Positions 33,566 to 41,489 of a stretch of DNA of 64,000 nucleotides are shown here, in pieces; the stretch's first letter is position 1, and each line of letters begins with the position of its first letter. The stretch covers positions 248,001 through 312,000 of the forward strand of contig CAVWQP010000006.1 of assembly GCA_963757125.1 (NCBI GenBank). Direction: 5' to 3'. The translations under genes and the position numbers were made by a program. The notes under the pieces are model-generated. The model was not told the origin of the DNA. It did no database searches and saw nothing but the letters and a program-made list of their open reading frames with translations. This DNA is from CAVVSD01 sp963757125 (GTDB taxonomy: Bacteria > Actinomycetota > Thermoleophilia > Solirubrobacterales > Solirubrobacteraceae).

Positions 33566-34410
33566 TGCCGACCTTCGACACCGCGAAGCCCGTCGAGCTC
33601 CACATCGACATCGCCATGGGCGACGTCCGCGTCGTCGCCGCCGACCGGCGCGACGCCGTCGTGGAGGTGCGCCCCAGCGACGCGTCGGACGACGAGGACC
33701 GCAAGGCCGCCGAGCTCACGCGCGTGCACCACGCCAACGGCCATCTCATCGTCAAGGGCCCGAAGCTGCGCTCGTGGCTGAGCCGCCGCGGCGGCGGGTC
33801 CGTCGACGTCACGCTGGAGGTCCCGGCCGGCTCCGGTCTCCACGGCGCCGCGGGGTCCGCCGACTTCGCCTGCGACGGCACGCTCGGCGCCGTCCGGATC
33901 CGCACCGGCGTCGGCCACGTCCGCCTCGACATGGCCGGCTCGATCAGCGTGAAGAGCGGCACGGGCGACATCACCGTCGACCACGCCACCGGCAGCGTCG
34001 AGATCACGACGGCGTCGGGCGACGTGCGCCTGCGCGAGGTCGACGGCAGCGCCGTCGTCAAGAACTCCAACGGCGACACCTGGGTCGGCGTCGCCGGCGG
34101 CGACCTGCGCGTCAACTCCGCAAACGGCGCGATCGTGGTCGACCTCGCTCGCGGCACCACCGTGGCCAAGTCCGCCAACGGGGATGTCCGCCTGCGCGAG
34201 GTCGCGCGTGGGTCGGTCGTGCTCGAGACGGCCATGGGCGACCTCGAGGTCGGCATCCGGGAGGGGACGGCGGCGCACCTCGACGTCAGCGCCGTCGCCG
34301 GCCACGTCCACAACGACCTCGAGCCATCGGGCGAGCCGGGCGGCGCCGAGCAGCGCGTGAAGATCCGCGCCCGCACCGCGATGGGCGACATCGCCATCCG
34401 GAGGCCGTGA
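33565..34410 (+). CDS. DUF4097 beta-repeat protein
   Basis: A 281-residue protein without signal peptide, built from repeated short beta strands (SIKSGTGDITVDHATGSVEI-like units such as VKNSNGDTWVGVAGGDLRVNS and AMGDIAIRRP at the end). It likely folds as a right-handed beta solenoid, as in DUF4097 proteins often encoded beside ABC or two-component genes. ATG 33565 overlaps the regulator stop (TGATG); ATG 33553 is also possible. A role as scaffold or envelope-stress sensor is inferred. It is translationally coupled to the ATPase gene. Confidence 0.75.
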   Translation: MPTFDTAKPVELHIDIAMGDVRVVAADRRDAVVEVRPSDASDDEDRKAAELTRVHHANGHLIVKGPKLRSWLSRRGGGSVDVTLEVPAGSGLHGAAGSADFACDGTLGAVRIRTGVGHVRLDMAGSISVKSGTGDITVDHATGSVEITTASGDVRLREVDGSAVVKNSNGDTWVGVAGGDLRVNSANGAIVVDLARGTTVAKSANGDVRLREVARGSVVLETAMGDLEVGIREGTAAHLDVSAVAGHVHNDLEPSGEPGGAEQRVKIRARTAMGDIAIRRP

Positions 34411-35150
34411 TGGCGATCCATGCACGAGGCCTGCGTCGCTCCTACGGCGACCACGTCGTGCTCGACGGCGTCGACCTCGACGTCGAGGAGGGCACGATCT
34501 TCGCCCTGCTCGGGCCCAACGGCGCCGGGAAGACGACGCTGGTCAGCATCCTCACCACGCTCATCCGGCCCGACGAGGGGACCGCCCGCGTCGCCGGCCA
34601 CGACATCGCCCGCGAGCCCGACGCCGTACGCGCTGCGATCGGCGTGACCGGGCAGTTCGCCGCCGTCGACGGCCTCCTCACCGGCGAGGAGAACCTCGTC
34701 CTGATGGCCGATCTGCACCACCTCGGGCGCACCGAGGGCCGTCGGCGGACGGCGGAGCTGCTCGAGCGCTTCGGCCTCGGCGAGGCCCGGCGCAAGCTCG
34801 CTTCGACCTACTCCGGCGGCATGCGGCGCCGGCTGGACATCGCGATGACCCTCATGGGCGATCCCCAGGTCATCTTCCTCGACGAGCCGACGACCGGCCT
34901 GGACCCGCGCAGCCGTCGGGAGACGTGGGCGGTGGTCCGCGAGCTCGTCGCCGGCGGCACGACCGTGCTGCTGACGACCCAGCACCTGGAGGAGGCCGAG
35001 GCGCTGGCCGACCGGATCGGCGTGCTGGACCGCGGCAGGCTCATCGCCCACGGCACGGCCGGCGAGCTCAAGGAGCTCGTCCCCGGCGCCGCCGACCTCG
35101 ACGACGTGTTCCTCGCGCTCACCGGCGCTACCACGGAGGCCCTCACATGA
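34410..35150 (+). CDS. ABC transporter ATP-binding protein (DrrA-like)
   Basis: A 246-residue ATPase: Walker A LLGPNGAGKTTLV, signature YSGGMRRRLDIAM, Walker B VIFLDEPTTGLD and switch His in LLTTQHLEEAE. The wording is typical of DrrA-type multidrug exporters, though it lacks their longer C-terminal extension. ATG 34410 overlaps the DUF4097 stop (TGATG), and its stop overlaps the permease start (ATGA). It powers the next gene's permease at the inner membrane. Confidence 0.92.
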   Translation: MAIHARGLRRSYGDHVVLDGVDLDVEEGTIFALLGPNGAGKTTLVSILTTLIRPDEGTARVAGHDIAREPDAVRAAIGVTGQFAAVDGLLTGEENLVLMADLHHLGRTEGRRRTAELLERFGLGEARRKLASTYSGGMRRRLDIAMTLMGDPQVIFLDEPTTGLDPRSRRETWAVVRELVAGGTTVLLTTQHLEEAEALADRIGVLDRGRLIAHGTAGELKELVPGAADLDDVFLALTGATTEALT

Positions 35151-35926
35151 CCGCGCTCGCCCTCGCCGCCGGGGACTCGGCGACCATGCTGCGCCGCAAC
35201 CTCAGGCACGCGCTGCGCTACCCCTCGATGACGCTGTCGACGATCGGGATGCCGGTCGTCGTGCTGCTGCTGTTCACCTACGCGTTCGGCGGAGCGCTCG
35301 GCGCCGGCATCGGCACGACGGCCGCCGGCGGCGGCTACGTCGACTACGTCGTGCCCGGGGTCCTGCTCATGGCAGCGATGTCGGGCGCCGTCGCCACGGC
35401 CGTCGCGGTGTGCTCGGACATGACCGAGGGGATCATGGGGCGCTTTCGCACGATGGCGATCTCACGCTCGTCGGTGCTGACCGGGCACGTCATCGGCAGC
35501 ATGCTCCAGACGCTGGTGAGCATCGCGGTGGTCGTCGTCATCGCGATCGCGATCGGGTTCAGGCCCGGGGCCGGCCCTGTCGGGTGGTTCGGAGCGGCCG
35601 GGCTGCTGGCCCTCCTGACGTTCGCCCTGACCTGGTTCTCCGCGGCTCTTGGCCTCACGGCGAAGACGGTCGAGAACGCGAGCAACGCACCGTTGCCGCT
35701 GCTGTTCCTGCCGTTCCTCGGCTCCGCCGTCGTGCCGACGGACTCGATGCCCGCCGGCCTGCGGGCGTTCGCCGAGCACCAGCCGTTCACCCCGATCACC
35801 GAGACGCTGCGCGCGCTCCTGCTCGGGACCCACGTCGGCGGGGAGGGGGTCGTCGCCGTCGCGTGGTGCGCCGGTATCGCGCTCGCCGGTTTCCTCTGGG
35901 CGCGGTGGGCGTTCGGCCGCGAATAA
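35147..35926 (+). CDS. ABC-2 type permease (DrrB-like)
   Basis: A 259-residue membrane protein with six hydrophobic segments. RRNLRHALRYPSMTLSTIGMP lies at the N-terminus, and SDMTEGIMGRFRTMAISRS is the ABC-2 conserved cytoplasmic loop contacting the ATPase. ENASNAPLPLLFLPFLGSAVVP is typical of DrrB-like exporters. With the upstream ATPase it forms an export pump for an unknown hydrophobic compound or lipid. Confidence 0.9.
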   Translation: MTALALAAGDSATMLRRNLRHALRYPSMTLSTIGMPVVVLLLFTYAFGGALGAGIGTTAAGGGYVDYVVPGVLLMAAMSGAVATAVAVCSDMTEGIMGRFRTMAISRSSVLTGHVIGSMLQTLVSIAVVVVIAIAIGFRPGAGPVGWFGAAGLLALLTFALTWFSAALGLTAKTVENASNAPLPLLFLPFLGSAVVPTDSMPAGLRAFAEHQPFTPITETLRALLLGTHVGGEGVVAVAWCAGIALAGFLWARWAFGRE

Positions 35927-35932
35927 CAACTC

Positions 35933-35938
35933 TAGACT
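35933..35938 (+). promoter_or_regulatory. -10-like element TAGACT upstream of the first APC permease
   Basis: TAGACT ends 16 bases before the ATG at 35955, predicting a leader of about 10 bases. It matches the TAGACT elements before msrB and the ABC exporter gene. Confidence 0.35.
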
Positions 35939-35954
35939 CCGCCGTCGGTACCAC

Positions 35955-37874
35955 ATGGCCGAACGCCGACTGCACGGCCTCCAGCGCGTCCTGGGGGTCA
36001 ACGCCCTCTTCTCGACGGCCTACGGCAACGTCGGGTCGTCGATCTACTACGCGCTCGGCCTCGTCGCGAGCTACGCGCTGGGTCTCACCCCGGTCGTCTT
36101 CCTCATCACCGGGGTGTTCTTCTTCTGCACCGCCGCGACGTACGCCGAGGCGACGGCGATGTTCCCGGAGGCGGGCGGCTCGTCGAGCTTCGCGCGCAGG
36201 GCGTTCAACGAGTTCGTCTCGTTCTTCGCGGCCTGGGCGCAGATGCTCAACTACACGGTGACGATCGCCATCTCGGCGTACTTCGTCCCGCACTACATCG
36301 GCGGGCTGTTCTGGGAGCCGCTGCGCTCCGCGCCGGGGGACATCATCGTCGGCGCGATCGTCATCGCGATCCTCTGCGCCATCAACGTGTTCGGCGCGAA
36401 GGAGTCCGCCGGCCTGAACATCGCGCTGGCCGTCGTCGACTTCCTCACGCAGGTGCTGCTCGTCCTGCTCGGCGCCTTCCTCGTGCTCTCGCCGTCGACG
36501 CTCGTGCAGAACGTCGATCTCGGCACCGCGCCGACGTGGACGCAGTTCCTGCTGGCGGTCCCCGTCGGCATGATCGCCTACACCGGCATCGAGACGATCT
36601 CGAACATGGCCGAGGAGGCCAAGGACGAGGGCAAGACGATCCCCGCGGCGATCAACCGCGTGCAGATCGCCGTGTTCGCCATCTACTTCACGCTCCCGTC
36701 CGTCGCGCTGAGCGCGCTGCCGGTGACGTTCGACGCGTCGCGCGGCGAGTACGTCACGCTGCTGGGCCTCCCGGAGGACCAGGGCGGCTACGCGGGCGAC
36801 CCGATCCTCGGCGTCGTGAAGTCGATCGACCTCGGGTTCCTGCAGGGACCGGCCGAGCTGTACGTCGGCCTCCTCGCCGCCACGATCCTGTTCCTCGCGA
36901 CGAACGCGGGGATCATCGGGGTCTCGCGGCTCGTCTACTCGATGGGCATCTACCGGCAGCTGCCCGACCGATTGCGCCGCCTGCACCCGAAGTACGGCAC
37001 GCCCTGGGTCGGGATCATCATCTTCGGCGTCGCCGCGATGCTCATCCTGCTGCCCGGCGAGGCCACGTTCCTGGGCAACCTCTACGCGTTCGGCGCGATG
37101 CTGTCGTTCACGATCGCGCACATCTCGGTCGTCCGATTGCGGATCATCGATCCCGACCACCCGCGGCCGTACCGCGCGCCGTTCAACGTGAAGATCCGCG
37201 GGCACGACATCCCCGGCTCCTCCGTGTTCGGCGGGCTCGCCACGTTCGCGGCGTTCGTCGTCGTCACCGTGCTGCATCCCGCGGTCGCGATCTGCGGCGT
37301 CGTGTGGCTCGTGTTCGGCATCGGCGTCTACATCCTGTACCGCCGGCATCAGGGGCTCGACCTGACGACGACCACGAAGGTCGCCGTCCCGCGGCCCGTC
37401 GTCGAGCACGAGGCGGAGTACCAGTCGGTGCTCGTCGCGTTCGACGTCGGGAACTTCAACCGCTCGACGGTCGCGACCGCCGCGCGGCTGGCAGCGCGAC
37501 GCCGCCGCGGGATCTACATCCTCGTGACCATCACGGTGCCGAACTCGTCGCCCATCGACGCCCAGCTGCCCGACCAGGAGATGACGGCCCAGGGCATCAT
37601 CGAGCAGGCCCGGGTGCACTTCGGACGGCGCGTGAGCGGCCGCTGGACGAAGGTGCGCGCCGGCCAGGCGGGCCGCGTCATCGTCGAGGAGGCCAAGCAG
37701 ATCCGCGCGCGGGCGATCGTCCTGCCGCTGCCGCCCCGCACGGGCACCACCACGTTCGGCAAGACGGTCGAGACCGTCCTGGCCGAACGGCCCGCGCGCG
37801 TCATCATCGAGGCCGGTCCCTCGACCGGCGACGGCCTCGGCCGTACGCTCTCCGGTCGTGCCAGACCCGCGTGA
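35955..37874 (+). CDS. APC-superfamily permease with C-terminal universal-stress-like domain, copy 1
   Basis: A 639-residue protein: about 12 membrane helices (residues 1-470) with AYGNVGSSIYYALG, the APC substrate-binding glycine region, then a soluble UspA-like domain (from SVLVAFDVGNFNRSTVATAARLA). Permeases of this type adjoin TrkA/Ceo proteins in actinobacteria (for example the Rv2690c-ceoB-ceoC group), and APC-type KimA transports K+. Potassium is thus the leading candidate substrate, but an amino acid cannot be excluded. Its end overlaps the next small gene by 17 bases. Confidence 0.82.
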   Translation: MAERRLHGLQRVLGVNALFSTAYGNVGSSIYYALGLVASYALGLTPVVFLITGVFFFCTAATYAEATAMFPEAGGSSSFARRAFNEFVSFFAAWAQMLNYTVTIAISAYFVPHYIGGLFWEPLRSAPGDIIVGAIVIAILCAINVFGAKESAGLNIALAVVDFLTQVLLVLLGAFLVLSPSTLVQNVDLGTAPTWTQFLLAVPVGMIAYTGIETISNMAEEAKDEGKTIPAAINRVQIAVFAIYFTLPSVALSALPVTFDASRGEYVTLLGLPEDQGGYAGDPILGVVKSIDLGFLQGPAELYVGLLAATILFLATNAGIIGVSRLVYSMGIYRQLPDRLRRLHPKYGTPWVGIIIFGVAAMLILLPGEATFLGNLYAFGAMLSFTIAHISVVRLRIIDPDHPRPYRAPFNVKIRGHDIPGSSVFGGLATFAAFVVVTVLHPAVAICGVVWLVFGIGVYILYRRHQGLDLTTTTKVAVPRPVVEHEAEYQSVLVAFDVGNFNRSTVATAARLAARRRRGIYILVTITVPNSSPIDAQLPDQEMTAQGIIEQARVHFGRRVSGRWTKVRAGQAGRVIVEEAKQIRARAIVLPLPPRTGTTTFGKTVETVLAERPARVIIEAGPSTGDGLGRTLSGRARPA

Positions 37875-38049
37875 CGTCCACCGCACGGCGACGCGGATCC
37901 TGTCGGCGATCATGGTCGTCATCGGCGTGCTGCTGCTCGTGCTGACGTTCGCCGGTGGTGGCGGGCCGATCTCGCTGGGAACGATCCTCGGCGTGCTGTT
38001 CCTGCTCGCCGGGATCATGCGGCTGCGGCTCGAGCGGAGTCCGCGCTAG
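37858..38049 (+). CDS. Small two-helix membrane protein
   Basis: A 63-residue protein with two hydrophobic segments (ILSAIMVVIGVLLLVLTFA and TILGVLFLLAGIMRL) joined by a glycine-rich turn and ending in basic residues. GTG 37858 overlaps the first APC gene. It is followed directly by the second APC gene, so all three are coupled. It could be a small accessory subunit of either permease; no family recognised. Confidence 0.6.
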   Translation: MPDPRDVHRTATRILSAIMVVIGVLLLVLTFAGGGGPISLGTILGVLFLLAGIMRLRLERSPR

Positions 38050-40032
38050 ATGGCATCGCCGCCGCAGCCCCAGCGGCCGCAGCAGCACGGCGTGTTCCGG
38101 CGTGCGCTGGGCGCGCCGATCATCTTCTCGATCATCTACACGTCGGTCGCGAGCGCGATCTACTTCTCGCTCGGGGTCGTCGCCGACCACGCCCTCGGAC
38201 TCACGCCGGTCGTCTACCTCGTCGCCGGGCTGTTCTTCGTCCTCACGACGATGACCTACGTCGAGGGCGCGTCGCTGCACCAGGACCGCGGCGGGGCGAC
38301 GGTGTTCGCCCGCTACGCGTTCAACGAGCTGTGGAGCTTCGTCGCGGGCTGGGCGATCCTCCTCGACTTCCTCATCCTCATCGCGATCGCCTCGCTCTCG
38401 GCGACGAACTACCTCGCGACGTTCTGGGGCGCGGCGGGGTCGGGCGCGGTCGAGCTGGTGATCGCGTTCGCGATCATCGTCTACGTCGCGGTGCGCAACA
38501 TCATGGGCTTCGCGGTGACGCGGTGGAAGCGGATCGCGGCGCTCGTGACGGCGGACCTGGCGCTGCAGCTGCTCATCGTCGTCGTGGGGCTCATCGCGGC
38601 GCTGAACATCGACCAGCTCACGGCGTCGATCCACCTCGGCACGGCGCCGACGTGGAAGGACTTCATCTTCGCCCTGACGGCCGGGACGGTGGCGTTCACC
38701 GGCCTGGAGTCGGCGTCCGGGCTGGCGGGCGAGGTCGCCGTGGGTCGCCGCGGGCTCAAGCGGCTGGTGTCCAGCGCGGCGTTCTGCGTCGTCATCGCCT
38801 ACACCGGCATCGCGCTCGCCGCGATCTCCGTGCTGCCCGTCGTGAACGGCAAGACGGAGCTCGCGTCGCCCGAGTTCATCGAGCGCCCGGTCGTCGGGGT
38901 GGCGGAGGCACTGCAGCCGCACTGGCTCGCGGAGGGCCTGAAGTACGTCGTCGCCCTGCTGGCCACGGTGACGCTCATCGCCGCCGCGAACTCGGCGATG
39001 CTCGGGCTCTCGCGCCTGGCGTACTCGCTGGCCACGAACCGGCAGATCCCCAGCGCGCTCGGGCGGCTGCACGGCACGCGGTCGACGCCGTTCATGGTCA
39101 TCGGGATCGCAGCGGCCCTGGCCGGGGCGCTCGTCTCGCCCGAGGACCTCGACTTCCTCGTCGGCATCTACGCGTTCGGCGCGCTCGTCGCGTTCCTGAT
39201 CGCGCACCTCTCGATCCTCAAGCTGCGCTTCAGCGAGCCCGACCGCCCCCGCCCGTACAAGATGCCGCTGTCGATCCCGATGGGGAACGGATCGCTCGCG
39301 CTCCCTGCGCTGCTCGGCGCCATCGTCTCGGCCTGCGCGTTCGTCTCGCTCGGCATCCTGCACGAGGGCGCGCGCTACGTCGGCCTCGCGTGGATGGCGT
39401 TCGGGATCGTGATGTACGTCGTCTACCGGATCTCCGACGGCAAGCCGGTGTTCCGGCGCGTCGTCGTGCCGGAGGCCGCGCTGCGGCGGGAGGCCGACCG
39501 CACGTCGTACGGGTCGATCCTCGTCCCGATCCTCGGCACGTCGCTCGACGACGACATCGTCCAGACCGCCGGGCGCCTGGCCGCGGACGAGCACGCCGAC
39601 GAGGCCGAGGGCGAGGGCGCGACGATCGAGGCGCTCTGGGTGTTCGAGGTCCCGATGTCGCTGCCGATCGACGCCCGGCTGCCCGACGCGCAGCTCGACC
39701 AGGCCCGCGCAGCGCTGCGCCGCGCGAAGGCGGTGGGGGAGGAGTACGAGGGCGTGGAGGTGGCGACCGCGACGGTCCGCGCACGCCAGGCCGGCCACGC
39801 GATCGTCGAGGAGGCGCGCCGGCGCGGCGTCGAGGTCATCGTGCTCGGCGCGGAGGAGCCGTCGCGCATCCGCGGGGGCGGCCGGCTGGGCGGCCGCGGC
39901 AGCCCGATGGAGAACTTCGTCGGCGAGGTCACGAAGTACGTGCTCAGCAAGGCGCCGTGCCGCGTGATCCTCACGGCGCCGGCGCGCGAGGACGCGCGCC
40001 CGCTGGAGGCCGCCGAGGGCAGCAGCACCTGA
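38050..40032 (+). CDS. APC-superfamily permease with C-terminal universal-stress-like domain, copy 2
   Basis: A 660-residue protein of the same architecture as copy 1 but clearly divergent: IIYTSVASAIYFSLGVVAD in helix 1, TAGTVAFTGLESASGLAGEV in the core, and a Usp-like domain from SILVPILGTSLDDDIVQTA to KYVLSKAPCRVILTAP. ATG 38050 immediately follows the small gene's stop. Two non-identical permeases suggest a heteromeric or differently regulated pair. TrkA-type proteins follow. Confidence 0.82.
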   Translation: MASPPQPQRPQQHGVFRRALGAPIIFSIIYTSVASAIYFSLGVVADHALGLTPVVYLVAGLFFVLTTMTYVEGASLHQDRGGATVFARYAFNELWSFVAGWAILLDFLILIAIASLSATNYLATFWGAAGSGAVELVIAFAIIVYVAVRNIMGFAVTRWKRIAALVTADLALQLLIVVVGLIAALNIDQLTASIHLGTAPTWKDFIFALTAGTVAFTGLESASGLAGEVAVGRRGLKRLVSSAAFCVVIAYTGIALAAISVLPVVNGKTELASPEFIERPVVGVAEALQPHWLAEGLKYVVALLATVTLIAAANSAMLGLSRLAYSLATNRQIPSALGRLHGTRSTPFMVIGIAAALAGALVSPEDLDFLVGIYAFGALVAFLIAHLSILKLRFSEPDRPRPYKMPLSIPMGNGSLALPALLGAIVSACAFVSLGILHEGARYVGLAWMAFGIVMYVVYRISDGKPVFRRVVVPEAALRREADRTSYGSILVPILGTSLDDDIVQTAGRLAADEHADEAEGEGATIEALWVFEVPMSLPIDARLPDAQLDQARAALRRAKAVGEEYEGVEVATATVRARQAGHAIVEEARRRGVEVIVLGAEEPSRIRGGGRLGGRGSPMENFVGEVTKYVLSKAPCRVILTAPAREDARPLEAAEGSST

Positions 40033-40044
40033 GCGCCCGCTCGC

Positions 40045-40050
40045 TATTGT
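40045..40050 (+). promoter_or_regulatory. -10-like element TATTGT for the first TrkA gene
   Basis: TATTGT ends 8 bases before ATG 40059; leaderless arrangement giving the TrkA pair an internal promoter. Confidence 0.4.
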
Positions 40051-40058
40051 CCCGCCGC

Positions 40059-40484
40059 ATGATGGTCCTCATCGTCGGGGCGGGCCGCGTCGGTTCCGCG
40101 GTCGCACGCTCCGCGCTCCTCGCAGGTCACGACGTCTCCATCCTGGACGAGGACCCGCTCTCGCACGAGCGCCTCGAGGTCGGCATGGACACCTCCTGGG
40201 AGGACGGCGGCGGCCGCTTCACCGTCGGCACGGCGCTGGAGGTCGAGGCGCTCGAGGCGGCGGGGATCGGCGAGGCCGACGTGTTCATCGCCTCCACCGA
40301 CGGGGACAACACGAACCTCGTGATCGCCCAGCTCGCGCAGCGGCGCTTCAACGTGCCGAAGGTCATCGTCCGCGTGCTCGACCCCGCGCGGTCGGACTGG
40401 TACTCCCAGCAGGGGCTCCACACGATCTGCCCGACGAAGTCCGCGATCGCGGAGCTCGAGGACGTCCTCGGGGCGGCCTCCTAG
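40059..40484 (+). CDS. TrkA-N (RCK) domain protein, CeoB-like
   Basis: A 141-residue Rossmann protein (MMVLIVGAGRVGSAVARSALLAGHDVSILDED, core motif GAGRVG) lacking the TrkA-C domain. VFIASTDGDNTNLVIAQLA is the usual RCK dinucleotide-site region. Such proteins gate K+ transporters in response to NAD(H) or nucleotides. It abuts the longer TrkA gene exactly at the stop, suggesting a heteromeric gating ring with the APC/Usp permeases upstream. Confidence 0.85.
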   Translation: MMVLIVGAGRVGSAVARSALLAGHDVSILDEDPLSHERLEVGMDTSWEDGGGRFTVGTALEVEALEAAGIGEADVFIASTDGDNTNLVIAQLAQRRFNVPKVIVRVLDPARSDWYSQQGLHTICPTKSAIAELEDVLGAAS

Positions 40485-41156
40485 ATGTACGTCCTCATCG
40501 TCGGCGGCGGCAAGGTCGGCCTCAACCTCACGCGCGAGCTCATCGCCAAGGGCCACGAGGTCACCCTCATCGAGGGCGACCGCTCGCTCTACCTGCGCAT
40601 CGAGCAGGAGCTCGAGCACGCCGTCCAGTACGGCGACGGCACCGAGCTCTGGGTGCTCGAACGCGCGGGTATCCAGCGCGCCGACCTCGTGGTGGCCGTC
40701 ACCGGCGACGACGAGGACAACATCCTCATCTGCCAGGTCGCGAAGGAGAAGTACCTCTGCGACCGGATCATCGCTCGCTGCAACAACCCGCGGAACCTCC
40801 AGCACTTCAAGCTGCTCGGGATCGTGCCGGCGGTCAGCGCGACGGACCTGATCCTGAACCTCATCGAGCACGAGGTGCCCGGCCACGGCCTGGTCCACCT
40901 CCTCGACCTGCCCGACGAGCAGCTCGAGATCATCGAGGTGGAGGTCGTCCAGGGCGCGCCCGCCGAGGGCCGCAAGGTCTCCGAGCTCGGGCTGCCCGAC
41001 GGGTCGCTGGTGATCTCCGTGCTCCCGCGCGGGGGCGGCGGGTTCGTCCCGAAGGCCGACACCGTCATCAACGTCGGCGACGAGGTCCTCATCGTGCTCG
41101 ATCCGGGGCTCGAGGAGGACATCACCGCCCAGTTCGCGCCCAACGGCGCGCGCTGA
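40485..41156 (+). CDS. TrkA-N/TrkA-C potassium regulatory protein, CeoC-like
   Basis: A 223-residue protein: Rossmann TrkA-N domain (YVLIVGGGKVGLNLTREL, VVAVTGDDEDNILICQVAKE) and a C-terminal RCK_C domain (EVVQGAPAEGRKVSELGLP through VLIVLDPG). ATG 40485 directly follows the previous stop. With the shorter partner it matches the actinobacterial CeoB/CeoC pair that controls K+ uptake. It ends convergently, 3 bases from the YeaQ-like gene. Confidence 0.9.
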   Translation: MYVLIVGGGKVGLNLTRELIAKGHEVTLIEGDRSLYLRIEQELEHAVQYGDGTELWVLERAGIQRADLVVAVTGDDEDNILICQVAKEKYLCDRIIARCNNPRNLQHFKLLGIVPAVSATDLILNLIEHEVPGHGLVHLLDLPDEQLEIIEVEVVQGAPAEGRKVSELGLPDGSLVISVLPRGGGGFVPKADTVINVGDEVLIVLDPGLEEDITAQFAPNGAR

Positions 41157-41159
41157 GAC

Positions 41160-41435
41160 TCAGACGCCGCGGCCCGCGACGCCGCCGCGACGTGCGACGA
41201 CGGCACGGTAGATCCCGAGCAGGATCATCACGCCGATGATGGCGCCGATGAGGCCGCCGAGGTCGAAGATCTGGTCGTCGCCGATGCCGAGCAGCTCGGT
41301 GAAGATGAGGAAGCCGACGACGGAGCCGGCGAGGCCGATCAGGATCGTGACGAAGAAGCCGCCGGGATCCTTCCCGGGCATCAGGGCCTTGCCGATGAAG
41401 CCTGCGACGAGGCCGAGGATGATGGCGCCGATCAT
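41160..41435 (-). CDS. GlsB/YeaQ/YmgE family small membrane protein
   Basis: A 91-residue protein with three hydrophobic segments and the family's glycine-rich pattern: MIGAIILGLVAGFIGKALMPG, FVTILIGLAGSVVGF, GGLIGAIIGVMILL. The transglycosylase-associated family is induced by stress in many bacteria; its molecular role is unknown. ATG 41435 is 7 bases from a TACGCT element. Divergent from gnd. Confidence 0.88.
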   Translation of the reverse strand: MIGAIILGLVAGFIGKALMPGKDPGGFFVTILIGLAGSVVGFLIFTELLGIGDDQIFDLGGLIGAIIGVMILLGIYRAVVARRGGVAGRGV

Positions 41436-41442
41436 GCTTCGC

Positions 41443-41448
41443 AGCGTA
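41443..41448 (-). promoter_or_regulatory. -10-like element TACGCT for the YeaQ-like gene
   Basis: The same hexamer and 7-base spacing as upstream of the Rrf2 gene; leaderless arrangement. Confidence 0.45.
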
Positions 41449-41489
41449 CTGCGTGTGAGTCGATCCGGTCCGCGGGCAAGGAGACGGTC

